Source: WFZT01 sp964398355 (GTDB taxonomy: Bacteria; Hydrothermota; Hydrothermia; B15-G9; WFZT01). From it: a stretch of 64,000 bases of DNA. The stretch spans positions 1 through 64,000 of the forward strand of contig CAYNMM010000082.1 in assembly GCA_964398355.1 (NCBI GenBank), given 5' to 3'. The position numbers and the translations under genes were made by a program. This document shows, in pieces, positions 50,839 to 59,615 of this stretch; within the stretch, counting starts at the first letter, position 1; each line of letters starts with the position of its first letter. The notes under the pieces are model-generated. The model worked only from the letters and a program-made list of their open reading frames with translations. It was not told the DNA's origin and made no database searches.

Positions 50839-51855
50839 TTGAATATTTCACACAGGGTAACATTGATACCGGGAGATGGCATTGGCCCTGAAATTACGAA
50901 AGTAGCTGTTGAAGTAATTGAAGCATCAGGAGTTAATATTGAGTGGGAAAGTGTACTTGCAGGTGAATCCGCATTGTGCGAGTATGGTGATCCACTCCCG
51001 GATGATACTATTGCCTCTATCAGAAAGAACAGGGTCGCATTGAAAGGTCCTCTTACCACTCCTGTTGGAGGAGGATTTCAGAGCGTCAATCTCAGGATTA
51101 GAAAGGCCCTCGATCTATATGCGAATCTAAGGCCTGTTAGGAAGTTTAAGGGAATAAATACACCGTTTGATGATATAGACATGATCATAGTGCGGGAGAA
51201 TACAGAGGACTTATATTCAGGACTTGAACATATTGTTGTCCCTGGTGTTGTGGAAAGTCTGAAAATAATAACCGAAAAAGCATCAAAGAGAATCTCTCAG
51301 TTCGCCTTTGCTATAGCGGAAAAGTGGAATAGAAAGAAAGTTACGGTGGTTCACAAAGCAAATATCATGAAACTCTCTGACGGTTTGTTCCTTAAAACTG
51401 TCAGAGAAGAGGCTGTGAAACATCCAGACATTGGGTACAACGAGCTTATTGTTGATAACGCGGCCATGCAGATGGTCATTGATCCTGGTCAATTTGATAT
51501 CCTGCTCACGGAGAATCTGTATGGTGATATATTTTCCGATCTCGCAGCAGGATTGATAGGTGGATTGGGTCTTGCTCCAGGTGCAAATATTGGCGATGAA
51601 ATAGCTGTTTTTGAAGCCGTCCACGGTAGTGCCCCGGATATAGCAGGAAAAAATGTAGCTAATCCCATAGCTATTATACTTGCTGGCGCCCTTATGCTTG
51701 AGTGGATCGGTGAAGTAAATGCAGGTAAAAAGATAAAGAAAGCTGTTGAAAAGGTAATTGCTGATGGGAAGGTTCGAACTCGTGACCTCGGTGGAAATTC
51801 AAATACGACTGAGATGGGAGAAGCTATTATTAGAGCTATGCATGAGTTAGAATAA
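50839..51855 (+). CDS. NAD-type isocitrate/isopropylmalate dehydrogenase family, probably isocitrate dehydrogenase
   Basis: 338-residue beta-decarboxylating dehydrogenase. IPGDGIGPEITK opens the protein; SVNLRIRKALDLYANLRPVR carries the substrate-site Ser found in isocitrate dehydrogenases; RENTEDLYSGLEH near 110 is typical of the short NAD-linked IDH; AVHGSAPDIAGKNVANP near 255 is the family signature. Isopropylmalate or homoisocitrate specificity cannot be excluded, and a LeuD-like subunit is encoded at 9.9 kb. It starts with TTG after AGGAGGTGA. Monocistronic, divergent from mpgS. Confidence 0.88.
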   Translation: MNISHRVTLIPGDGIGPEITKVAVEVIEASGVNIEWESVLAGESALCEYGDPLPDDTIASIRKNRVALKGPLTTPVGGGFQSVNLRIRKALDLYANLRPVRKFKGINTPFDDIDMIIVRENTEDLYSGLEHIVVPGVVESLKIITEKASKRISQFAFAIAEKWNRKKVTVVHKANIMKLSDGLFLKTVREEAVKHPDIGYNELIVDNAAMQMVIDPGQFDILLTENLYGDIFSDLAAGLIGGLGLAPGANIGDEIAVFEAVHGSAPDIAGKNVANPIAIILAGALMLEWIGEVNAGKKIKKAVEKVIADGKVRTRDLGGNSNTTEMGEAIIRAMHELE

Positions 51856-51890
51856 ATCCTGACATTTACCTGCGATGATTTGACAATTGA

Positions 51891-51911
51891 AATTTTCGCT
51901 GGTTGAAAATT
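51891..51911 (+). terminator. weak stem-loop after the dehydrogenase gene
   Basis: AATTTTC (51891-51897) pairs with GAAAATT (51905-51911) around 7 nt, followed by CGTTTT. AT-only stem, so weak. Confidence 0.3.
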
Positions 51912-51958
51912 CGTTTTAAAATTTAAAACTCAAAGGTCTGAAACTCCTGTATCTTACG

Positions 51959-51987
51959 TTGACAATGTAATTTGAGGACATTATATT
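51959..51987 (+). promoter_or_regulatory. promoter of thrS operon
   Basis: Consensus TTGACA (51959-51964), 17-nt spacer, TATATT (51982-51987). Leader of about 30 nt with GAGGTG before thrS; no T-box is recognisable in this short leader. Confidence 0.7.
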
Positions 51988-52023
51988 AAGACCTGTTTAA
52001 ATCTAATAAAATGAGGTGTCAAG

Positions 52024-53916
52024 ATGAAAGTTAAGCTCCCGAATGGAGAAGTATTGGAAATTTCACGTGAGGAGATTTTGAAATTTGCAAGGGAAAGAGG
52101 TTTTTTTGTCGCGCGAGTTGACGGTAAGTTGGTGGATCTCGCTCTGATTCCTGAGGATGTGGATAATATTGAACTTCTCGACTTCTCATCTCCTGAAGGC
52201 AGAGAAGTGTATTGGCATACAACTTCTCATATCATGGCCCAGGCTGTAAAAGAACTCTTCCCGGATGTTAAAGTTACAATAGGACCTGCAATTGAAAATG
52301 GTTTTTACTATGATTTTGATACAGGTGGACGGGCGTTCACCCCTGAGGATTTAAAAAAGATTGAAAAAAGGATGAAGCAAATTATAAAGAAAAGAATTCC
52401 ACTCAAGAGGGAAGAACTTCCAAAAGAAAAAGCTATTGAGCTTTTTAGAGATCTCGGAGAGAATTACAAAATTGAGATCCTTGAAGAAATTGAAGATGAT
52501 ACAGTGTCAGTTTATTGGCAGGGGGATTTTGTGGATCTATGTAGGGGACCTCATCTCCCGGATACGGGATTTGTAAAGGCGGTAAAGCTCCTCTCCTCAT
52601 CTTCCAGTTACTGGCGCGGTGACGAGCATGGCCCTGTATTACAGAGGATTTATGGAATTTCCTTCCCTTCAAAAGAGCAGTTAAACGAATACCTTAAAAA
52701 ACTCGAAGAGGCAAAGAAAAGGGATCATAGGAAACTTGGTAAAGAGCTCGATCTATATTCGATAAACGAGGATGTGGGACCAGGGTTGGTACTGTGGCAT
52801 CCGAAAGGTGCAAGAATCCGCCTTGAAATAGAGAGATTCTGGATAGAAGAACACATTAAGAGAGGGTATGAACCTGTTTATACTCCACATATAGGTAGAT
52901 CAAAGTTGTGGGAGATCTCAGGGCATCTTGGATTTTACCAGGAGAATATGTTTTCTCCTATCAAAGTTGAAAATGATACCTATTACGTGAAGCCAATGAA
53001 CTGTCCATTCCACATATTGATTTATAAATCAAAGCTCAGAAGTTACAGGGATCTACCTATACGCTATGCGGAGCTTGGTACAGTTTACAGATATGAGAGG
53101 TCAGGCGTGTTACATGGTCTTCTCCGTGTGAGGGGTTTTACTCAGGATGATGCTCATATTTTTGCCCGACCTGATCAGGTTGAGGACGAGATTATAGGAG
53201 TTATAGATCTGTCTCTATTCATCTTGAGAAGTTTTGGCTTTGAGGATTATGAAATTTACATTTCCACCAAGCCTGAGAAGTATGTCGGTGATGATGAGAT
53301 GTGGGAGCTTGCAACAAATTCTCTCATAAAGGCTGTGGAAAAGGCGGGGTTGAAGTATGATATTGATGAGGGAGGAGGTGCGTTTTACGGTCCCAAGATT
53401 GATATCAAGATAAAAGATGCATTGGGTAGGGCGTGGCAGTGTTCCACTATTCAATTTGATTTCAATTTGCCGGAGAGATTTGATGTTACGTATAGAGACA
53501 AAGATGGTAAGGAAAAGAGGCCGTACATGATTCACAGAGCTCTTATGGGATCACTTGAGCGCTTTTTTGGAACACTGATCGAGCACTATGGCGGTAATTT
53601 CCCCGTATGGCTTGCCCCGGTGCAGGTTAAAATTCTTCCGATAACGGATCAAAACATTGATTATGCACGAAAAATCTTTGATAATCTATTCTCACACGGA
53701 TATCGTGTTGAGCTTGATGAAAGGTCAGAAAAGATTGGATATAAGATCCGAGAGGCGGAAAAACAAAAGATTCCCTTCATGATAATAGTTGGGAAGGAAG
53801 AGGAAGAGAAAAATATTATTGCCGTAAGGAAGCACGGTGAAGGGGATATCGGGAAAATGAGTCTGGATGATTTTAAGTCCTTACTGGATGATTTAATAAA
53901 AAATAAAAGGAGGTAG
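52024..53916 (+). CDS. thrS: threonyl-tRNA synthetase
   Basis: Class II synthetase of 630 residues with the full bacterial layout: TGS domain (about 1-60), editing domain (about 65-225; HTTSHIMAQAVKELFPD with the HxxxH site), catalytic core (zinc site Cys in KPMNCPFH near 325, motif 2 TVYRYERSGVLHGLLRVRGF, motif 3 with GSLERFFG), and a C-terminal anticodon-binding domain. First gene of the thrS-infC-rpmI cluster, with its own promoter. It ends 5 nt before the ATT start of infC. Confidence 0.97.
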   Translation: MKVKLPNGEVLEISREEILKFARERGFFVARVDGKLVDLALIPEDVDNIELLDFSSPEGREVYWHTTSHIMAQAVKELFPDVKVTIGPAIENGFYYDFDTGGRAFTPEDLKKIEKRMKQIIKKRIPLKREELPKEKAIELFRDLGENYKIEILEEIEDDTVSVYWQGDFVDLCRGPHLPDTGFVKAVKLLSSSSSYWRGDEHGPVLQRIYGISFPSKEQLNEYLKKLEEAKKRDHRKLGKELDLYSINEDVGPGLVLWHPKGARIRLEIERFWIEEHIKRGYEPVYTPHIGRSKLWEISGHLGFYQENMFSPIKVENDTYYVKPMNCPFHILIYKSKLRSYRDLPIRYAELGTVYRYERSGVLHGLLRVRGFTQDDAHIFARPDQVEDEIIGVIDLSLFILRSFGFEDYEIYISTKPEKYVGDDEMWELATNSLIKAVEKAGLKYDIDEGGGAFYGPKIDIKIKDALGRAWQCSTIQFDFNLPERFDVTYRDKDGKEKRPYMIHRALMGSLERFFGTLIEHYGGNFPVWLAPVQVKILPITDQNIDYARKIFDNLFSHGYRVELDERSEKIGYKIREAEKQKIPFMIIVGKEEEEKNIIAVRKHGEGDIGKMSLDDFKSLLDDLIKNKRR

Positions 53917-53921
53917 GTAAA

Positions 53922-54476
53922 ATTAGAGGAAGATTTTACAGAAGGGTGAGAAGAGACCCGGAGGAGCATAGAGTTAATGAAAGAATAAGGGTCCCAGAAG
54001 TAAGGGTTATAGGACCTGACGGAAAGCAGCTTGGGGTGATGAAGACAAGAGATGCTATTGAACTTGCCTATTCAATGAATCTTGATCTTGTGGAGGTTGC
54101 TCCCAATGCAAAGCCTCCAGTTGCCAAGATCATGGATTATGGGAAGTTCAAATATGAGGAAAAGAAGCGTAAAAAGGAGGCAAAGAAGAAACAGGCCGGT
54201 GAAGTAAAGGAAATTTCCTTCAGACCCTCAATAGACAAACATGACCTGGAGACAAAATTGAAAAAAGTTAGAGAATTCCTTTAAGATGGGCATAAAGTAA
54301 AAGTGAAAATTTTCTTTAAAGGACGTGAAATTGTCCATCAGGATAAAGGATTTAAGCTTATTAATTCTATTCTGGAGGAACTCTCTGATATGTCAGCTGT
54401 GGAAGTTCCTCCCAAAATGGAAGGCAGATACATCACATCAATGATTAGACCAACAATTAAAAAGAAAGGAGGATGA
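53922..54476 (+). CDS. infC: translation initiation factor IF-3, interrupted by an in-frame TAA
   Basis: IF-3 prevents premature subunit joining and proofreads start codons. The frame starts at ATT (53922), 8 nt after AAAGGAGG, reading (M)RGRFYRRVRRDPEE; a GTG at 53946 is a poorer choice. ATT is the known infC start in other bacteria. The N-domain and linker (YGKFKYEEKKRKKEAKKK) run to REFL, then codon 121 is TAA (54282-54284), after which the same frame continues DGHKVKVKIFFKGREIVHQD through a complete C-domain to TGA at 54474-54476. Normal IF-3 has Glu or Lys at that codon. So either a one-base sequence error, a real split of the two domains, or recoding. rpmI follows with overlapping signals. 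Confidence 0.85.
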
Positions 54477-54481
54477 TTAAT

Positions 54482-54682
54482 ATGCCAAAATTTAAAACAA
54501 AAAGATCAGCCGCAAAAAGATTCAAAGTTACAGGATCTGGAAAGATTAAAAGGAGGCATGCTTTTAAGAGTCACATACTTACAAAGAAAACCCGTAAAAG
54601 GAAGAGACATTTAAGACAGGCTGCATTGGTGGATAAAGCCGATTACAAAAGAATTCGTATGATCATACCTTATGAGTTTTAA
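54482..54682 (+). CDS. rpmI: 50S ribosomal protein L35
   Basis: 66-residue basic ribosomal protein beginning PKFKTKRSAAKRFKVTGSG, the family signature. The ATG at 54482 is chosen because AAAGGAGG lies 9 nt before it; an ATG at 54473 touches the ribosome site. It follows infC as in most bacteria, but rplT (L20), which normally comes next, is absent; lemA occupies that place. Confidence 0.96.
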   Translation: MPKFKTKRSAAKRFKVTGSGKIKRRHAFKSHILTKKTRKRKRHLRQAALVDKADYKRIRMIIPYEF

Positions 54683-54685
54683 ACA

Positions 54686-55240
54686 ATGAAAAAGTCCCTG
54701 ATAGCATTTATCCTTATTGTTGCGATCATAGCATTGCCTGTAATGGTGACCTACAACCAGCTTGTGAGTTTAAGGGAACAGGTTGACCTGAGCTGGTCCC
54801 AGATTGAGACTCAAATGCAGAGGCGCGCTGATTTAATTCCAAATTTAGTAAATACAGTGAAGGGCTACGCCAAACACGAGAAAGAAATTTTTGAATATGT
54901 CGCTGATGCTCGCGCAAAACTCGCTGGAGCACGTACCCGTTCTGATCAAATCAGGGCCAACAGAGAGCTCGACATCGCCCTATCGCGACTTCTTGCCATA
55001 GCTGAAAATTACCCTCAGTTGAAGGCTGATCAGACTTTTATGAGACTTATGGATGAACTCGCAGGCACCGAAAATCGTATCGCTGTTGCAAGAATCAGGT
55101 ACAACGAGGCAGTCAGAAACTATAATGTTGCAATTAAAAGGTTCCCCACAAATTTAATTGCCAGAATTTTTGGTTTTGAAGAGCAACCCTACTTTGAGGC
55201 AGAACCTGGTAAGAAAGCTGTCCCGAAAGTAAAATTCTGA
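54686..55240 (+). CDS. lemA: LemA-family membrane protein
   Basis: 184 residues. An N-terminal membrane helix (about 4-24, LIAFILIVAIIALPVMVTYN) is followed by a periplasmic or extracellular four-helix bundle with the family motifs WSQIETQMQRRADLIPNLV near 38-56, GYAKHEKEIFE near 60, LLAIAENYPQLKADQTF near 103 and RIRYNEAVRNYN near 150. Role in bacteria unsettled. It starts 3 nt after rpmI with no clear ribosome site, so it may rely on coupling. Confidence 0.93.
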   Translation: MKKSLIAFILIVAIIALPVMVTYNQLVSLREQVDLSWSQIETQMQRRADLIPNLVNTVKGYAKHEKEIFEYVADARAKLAGARTRSDQIRANRELDIALSRLLAIAENYPQLKADQTFMRLMDELAGTENRIAVARIRYNEAVRNYNVAIKRFPTNLIARIFGFEEQPYFEAEPGKKAVPKVKF

Positions 55241-55515
55241 TGGCTCTCATTACCGTAAAAGTTAAACCATCTTCTCGTGTTACAAAATTTCAGGGAATAC
55301 TGGAAAAGACAGGAGATGTAGTCCTGAAAATTGATGTCGCTGCCCCTCCCGAGAAGGGGAAGGCCAATGAGGAGCTAATCAAATTCCTTGCGAAGAAATT
55401 AGGAATTCCTAAAAATCGCATAGTGATAAAAACAGGTGCTACAGCGAGAAAAAAGAAAATTGAGATTGAAGGCCTTGACGTAAAGGATATTCTTGCAATG
55501 CTTAAAGGAAGTTAA
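55240..55515 (+). CDS. DUF167 / YggU-family protein
   Basis: 91-residue conserved small protein of unknown role. Family motifs: VKVKPSSRVTKFQG at the N-terminus, VAAPPEKGKANEELIKFLAK near 35 and VIKTGATARKKKIEIEG near 62. Its ATG overlaps the lemA stop by one base (TGATG). hisS starts 3 nt after it. Confidence 0.92.
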   Translation: MALITVKVKPSSRVTKFQGILEKTGDVVLKIDVAAPPEKGKANEELIKFLAKKLGIPKNRIVIKTGATARKKKIEIEGLDVKDILAMLKGS

Positions 55516-55518
55516 ATT

Positions 55519-56847
55519 ATGGGTAGAAGAATAAAACCGGCCATACTCAAAGGTACGCGAGATTACCTTCCAGAAGATGCTGTAAGACGCGAGTTTATTA
55601 TTGACAGATTAAAGAAGATTTTTAGAAAATACGGCTTTGACCCTCTTGAAACACCATCAATTGAACTATGGGATACCCTCGGAGGTAAGTATGGAGAGGA
55701 CGCTGAAATTCTGATATATCGTTTCAAAGATCACGGGGGAAGAGATGTCGGACTGAGATACGACCTGACTGTTCCCCTATCAAGAGTCATTGCAATGCAC
55801 CAGGATATTCCGAAACCCTTCAAACGATACCAGATTGCTCCTGTATGGCGGGCGGATAGCCCTCAAAAAGGACGTTACCGTGAGTTCTATCAGTGCGATT
55901 TTGATATTGTAGGATCATCTTCCCTTATGGCAGATGCTGAAATTTTGGCGATTGTCTATGAAAGTCTGTCTTCACTCGGATTTGAAGACTTTTCCATAAG
56001 GATAAATTCCCGCAAAATTATAAGAGGACTTGTTGAGGTATCAGGTATACCGATTGAACGAGAACATGAAACCGCAAGAATTATCGATAAACTCGACAAG
56101 ATAGGCGTTACCGGTGTCTTGAATGAGCTTGAGAGCAATGGATTTAAAAAAGAAAGCATTAAGAAAATTGAAAAGATCATTACTCTGAAGTTCGAGAGTA
56201 ATGTTGAGGCCATTGAGTTCGCAAGAGAATTTTTCAAAGATTCAGAATCTGGATCTGCTGGTGTTGAGGAATTGGAACAACTCCTGGAATTTATCGATAT
56301 TCTTGGTGTTCCAGAAGGAAATGTTTCGGTAGATTTGAGTCTTGCGCGGGGACTCGACTATTATACAGGACCAATCTACGAAGCAGTGCTAAAAGGGGTC
56401 AGTTTACCGAGTGTTAGTGGAGGTGGACGTTACGACGGTCTCATCAAGATATTCTCTGGCAGGGACTTCCCGGCCACAGGTGGAAGTCTTGGTCTTGAGC
56501 GTATTTATCAGGGATTGATAGATCTTGACCTGTTACCGGATTCATTGAAAACCCATACTCACGTCCTGGTTACAGTTTTCAACAAGAAATTTATGAAGGA
56601 ATCAGCCTCTCTCGCCAGAAAATTAAGAGAGGAGGGTTTGAATGTTGATCTCTACCTTGGTAAGAAAAATCTCAGGGCTCAGCTTGGATACGCCAACGAT
56701 CGCGGTATAAGATTTGCAATCTTTTATGGCCCTGATGAAATGCAGGCGGGTGTAGTTACACTGAAAGATTTGAAACTCGAGACACAAAAACAGGTCAAGA
56801 TTAATGAAGTAGCGGAAATTATAAAAGAGGCTATTTATGGAAATTGA
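55519..56847 (+). CDS. hisS: histidyl-tRNA synthetase
   Basis: Class II synthetase of 442 residues. KGTRDYLPEDAVRR opens the protein; motif 2 is RYQIAPVWRADSPQKGRYRE near 114; the histidine-binding loop RGLDYYTGPIYE is near 278 and motif 3 GGSLGLERI near 322. A C-terminal anticodon-binding domain follows (HVLVTVFNKK onward). Translation is probably coupled to DUF167 upstream and to hutH downstream, whose start lies inside the last 11 nt. Confidence 0.96.
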   Translation: MGRRIKPAILKGTRDYLPEDAVRREFIIDRLKKIFRKYGFDPLETPSIELWDTLGGKYGEDAEILIYRFKDHGGRDVGLRYDLTVPLSRVIAMHQDIPKPFKRYQIAPVWRADSPQKGRYREFYQCDFDIVGSSSLMADAEILAIVYESLSSLGFEDFSIRINSRKIIRGLVEVSGIPIEREHETARIIDKLDKIGVTGVLNELESNGFKKESIKKIEKIITLKFESNVEAIEFAREFFKDSESGSAGVEELEQLLEFIDILGVPEGNVSVDLSLARGLDYYTGPIYEAVLKGVSLPSVSGGGRYDGLIKIFSGRDFPATGGSLGLERIYQGLIDLDLLPDSLKTHTHVLVTVFNKKFMKESASLARKLREEGLNVDLYLGKKNLRAQLGYANDRGIRFAIFYGPDEMQAGVVTLKDLKLETQKQVKINEVAEIIKEAIYGN

Positions 56848-58495
56848 TGGTCACTCCCTAACCATCGATGATGTAGTAAAGCTTTCAAGGTCTCAGCCTG
56901 GATATATCCCTGTCTCGATATCTGTCAAGTCTTTGGAACGTGTAAAGAGATCCCGTGAGGTGATAGACAGAGCCCTGAAAGACAATCAAATCGTATATGG
57001 CGTTACAACTGGTTTCGGTGCAAATGCTGAAAAAACGATCCCTGTGGATGAAGTTAGACTCTTGCAACGATACCTTATTCTCTCTCATTCAACTGGAGTT
57101 GGGGAGCCTGTTTCACCTGAAATATCAAGAGCTACAATGCTTATAAGATTAAATTCTCTTGCGATAGGATTTTCAGGTGTAAGGCCCATAGTTCTTGAAA
57201 CTATAGCAAGTATGCTCAACAAAGGAGTTACCCCTGTAATTCCATCGAAAGGCTCAGTAGGGGCGAGTGGAGACCTTGCTCCACTTTCTCACATGGCTCT
57301 GACATTTACGAAAGATCCAAGGCCAGAAATACAGAAAAAAGAGGAAATTCTGCTTGGGAAACTCCTGAATGGAATAGATTTGAGTGCTGAGGAACAAAAG
57401 GAGATTCTTCAGCTTGGAGGTGAAGTTTTTCTCTGGAGGAATGGTAAATGGCAGAGGATGCCAGCAATTCTTGGAATGCATCTTGCAGGAATTTCAAGAA
57501 TAGTTCTTGAGGCAAAGGAAGGACTTGCTCTAAATAATGGAACTGCATTTACGTCTGCCGTTTCAATTTTCGCCATCGATCTTGCAAAGAAGCTGATAGA
57601 TGCGGCTATTCTTTCAGCTGCCATGAGTTTTGAAGCGGTGGGGGGCTTTGAAAGTGCGTTTAATGAGCAGGTTATGAAACTCAGAGGACATGAAGGTCAG
57701 CTCAGAATTGCAAGAAAATTCAGGAAATTAATTGATGGAAGTAACCTTATCAGGTCTGAAGAGAAAGTTCAGAATTCAGGTAATGTTAGGAGAGAGTTTG
57801 GGCATGTGCAGGATGCCTATTCATTGAGATGTGTCCCTCAGGTATACGGACCGGTGCTGGAGACACTTGAGCTTGCGGAGAAATGGCTTACTGAAGAAAT
57901 TAATGGAGTAACGGATAATCCAGTCATTATACCTGAAGCTCCTTATTCTAACAAGGCGTTTTCTGCGGGTAATTTTCACGCTGAATATCCCGGGATGGCG
58001 ATGGATTTTTTGAGAATCGCCTTTGCAGAGATCGGCAATATGGCGGAAAGGCGGATATTTAGATTGCTTGACAAAAGGTTGAATAGAGGTTTACCTGCAT
58101 TCTTGGCTCTTGAGCCTGGTTTGATGAACGGCCTGATGCTTGCGCAGTACACAGCTGCGAGTCTTGCCTCGGAAAACAAAATACTCTCTCATCCCTCTGT
58201 GGTTGACTCGATTCCCACCAGTGCGAACAGGGAGGATCATGTGAGTATGGCTCCCAATTCAGCTTTTAAAACCCTTGAATTGCTTGAAAATGTTACAAAG
58301 ATTATAGCTATTGAATTCCTTGTTGCCCACAGGGGACTGAGGTTCAGAAAGGATAATCCTGGAAGAATCACAGGTAAAGTTGCAGAGATTCTTGACGGAT
58401 ATATCAACAAAGAGCTTGAAGATCATGTTTTATCGCATGAAATCGAGGAAATTTCAAGTTTGATCAAATCGGGGACTTTCTCTAAACTTTTCTAA
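56837..58495 (+). CDS. hutH: histidine ammonia-lyase family
   Basis: Releases ammonia from histidine to give urocanate, through an MIO cofactor made from Ala-Ser-Gly at residues 143-145 in SVGASGDLAPLSH. Other motifs: YGVTTGFGANAE near 54, LILSHSTGVGEP near 80 (the His typical of histidine rather than tyrosine lyases), NPVIIPEAP near 355, and TSANREDHVSM. At 552 residues it is about 40 longer than usual; the extra segment (about 160-200) lies just after the MIO loop. Partner genes hutU and hutI are absent. It overlaps hisS by 11 nt. Confidence 0.9.
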   Translation: MEIDGHSLTIDDVVKLSRSQPGYIPVSISVKSLERVKRSREVIDRALKDNQIVYGVTTGFGANAEKTIPVDEVRLLQRYLILSHSTGVGEPVSPEISRATMLIRLNSLAIGFSGVRPIVLETIASMLNKGVTPVIPSKGSVGASGDLAPLSHMALTFTKDPRPEIQKKEEILLGKLLNGIDLSAEEQKEILQLGGEVFLWRNGKWQRMPAILGMHLAGISRIVLEAKEGLALNNGTAFTSAVSIFAIDLAKKLIDAAILSAAMSFEAVGGFESAFNEQVMKLRGHEGQLRIARKFRKLIDGSNLIRSEEKVQNSGNVRREFGHVQDAYSLRCVPQVYGPVLETLELAEKWLTEEINGVTDNPVIIPEAPYSNKAFSAGNFHAEYPGMAMDFLRIAFAEIGNMAERRIFRLLDKRLNRGLPAFLALEPGLMNGLMLAQYTAASLASENKILSHPSVVDSIPTSANREDHVSMAPNSAFKTLELLENVTKIIAIEFLVAHRGLRFRKDNPGRITGKVAEILDGYINKELEDHVLSHEIEEISSLIKSGTFSKLF

Positions 58496-58532
58496 AAGGG
58501 CTTGAATTCTAAGAATTTAAGGGGGAAAAGTC

Positions 58533-58560
58533 TTGACAGGATTTGAAGAATCCCTTAAAT
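58533..58560 (+). promoter_or_regulatory. promoter of HU gene
   Basis: TTGACA (58533-58538), 16-nt spacer, TTAAAT (58555-58560). Leader of about 55 nt ending in AAGGAGG. Confidence 0.6.
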
Positions 58561-58623
58561 ATTAACAAAATCTGAGAAAATGTCGAAAGTTATTGAATTA
58601 TAAGCAAAACAAGGAGGTAGGTT

Positions 58624-58899
58624 ATGAATAAGCAAGAATTGGTTGCAGCAGTTGCCGAAAAGGCAAACATGACAAAGAAAGAAGCAGCCAAGGCCGTCGA
58701 GGCCGTGGTTGAAGTTGTGAAAGAGGCCCTCGCCAAGGGAGAGCCTGTAAGAATCATCGGCTTTGGTACATTCTTGGTGAGAGAGAGAGGAGAGAGGAGA
58801 GGAAGAAATCCAAGGACGAGAGAGGAGATCACAATTCCAGCGAGAAAGGCTCCTGTCTTCAAGGCTTCGAGCCAGCTGAAAGAACTGGTGAACAAGTAA
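58624..58899 (+). CDS. hup: HU-family DNA-binding protein
   Basis: Histone-like nucleoid protein, 91 residues, beginning MNKQELVAAVAEKANMTKK. The beta-arm contains IIGFGTFLVRERGERRGRNP, then the conserved RTREEITIPARKAPVFKAS. It works as a dimer that bends DNA. AAGGAGG precedes the ATG, a promoter lies upstream and a GC-rich terminator just downstream, so it is a single-gene unit. Whether it is HU or IHF-like cannot be told; the arm looks HU-like. Confidence 0.95.
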   Translation: MNKQELVAAVAEKANMTKKEAAKAVEAVVEVVKEALAKGEPVRIIGFGTFLVRERGERRGRNPRTREEITIPARKAPVFKASSQLKELVNK

Positions 58900-58922
58900 G
58901 GGATAGAGTTGAGAGAGAGTTG

Positions 58923-58953
58923 GGGGGCGGGCGGCCTGCGGCCGCCCGCCCCC
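58923..58953 (+). terminator. perfect 14-bp GC-only hairpin after HU
   Basis: Left arm 58923-58936, TGC loop, right arm 58940-58953, entirely G and C, followed by TTTCTGATA. It lies 24 nt after the stop. Confidence 0.8.
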
Positions 58954-59615
58954 TTTCTGATAGTATCTCTTCCATAATTCTCAATAGTCACGAGTCTGGG
59001 TAGGATTGTGTTATCCAGACATAGAGTCTCCTGTAGGGATTCTGATGAAATCCTGGAAGCTCAAATTTCGATTTTTATCCAGGGTTTCTGACTGAATGCA
59101 TTGTATTAACGAGTAGTCGGTGAGTTTAAATCTCGTTCACAATCATAAGAGATGTCAGATATATATTGTCCTTTTGCAGATAAGTCCGAATTCGGCATTC
59201 ACACATTCCCTATTGAATAAAATGGGGATCGATATTTGGGAAGAATCACCTATTTAATACGCGATTATATCTCTGCCCTTGATAGTAATCACTATAGGGG
59301 ATTTTACAAGGAGCAAAAAACTACTCTTTAATTTGTGTTTCCTAATTACCTCTTTCAATCTTTTCTTGTAGAGGATGTTTTCCCGCAAAATGAAAAGGGA
59401 AGAAATTACTTGTAAAATATTTTTGGAACGCCTTTACTATGGGATACTTTTATCCTGGCACTCAGGGAAAGGAATTGCCAGAAAATTTTTTAATTTTTTA
59501 AGCCCGTATACAACTTTTATGAAAATATTGGAAGTTTATTGAGGGTAAAGGAGGGAAGCTTTTTAACTGTAAATAGATTGGTGATGAATTATCAATTTCC
59601 TCCTGTTGGTGAAAG
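58954..59615. other. intergenic region between HU and topA
   Basis: About 660 nt between convergent genes. AT-rich, no frame with recognisable protein, no tRNA cloverleaf seen, and no resemblance I could find to the repeat elements at 43.8 and 61.9 kb. No hairpin with T-tract obvious for topA. Confidence 0.5.

Noticed and set aside
58954..59615. tRNA or small RNA gene between HU and topA
   Set aside because: No T-loop GTTC-RA-YC with matching acceptor stem could be found; no structured GC-rich segment besides the HU terminator.
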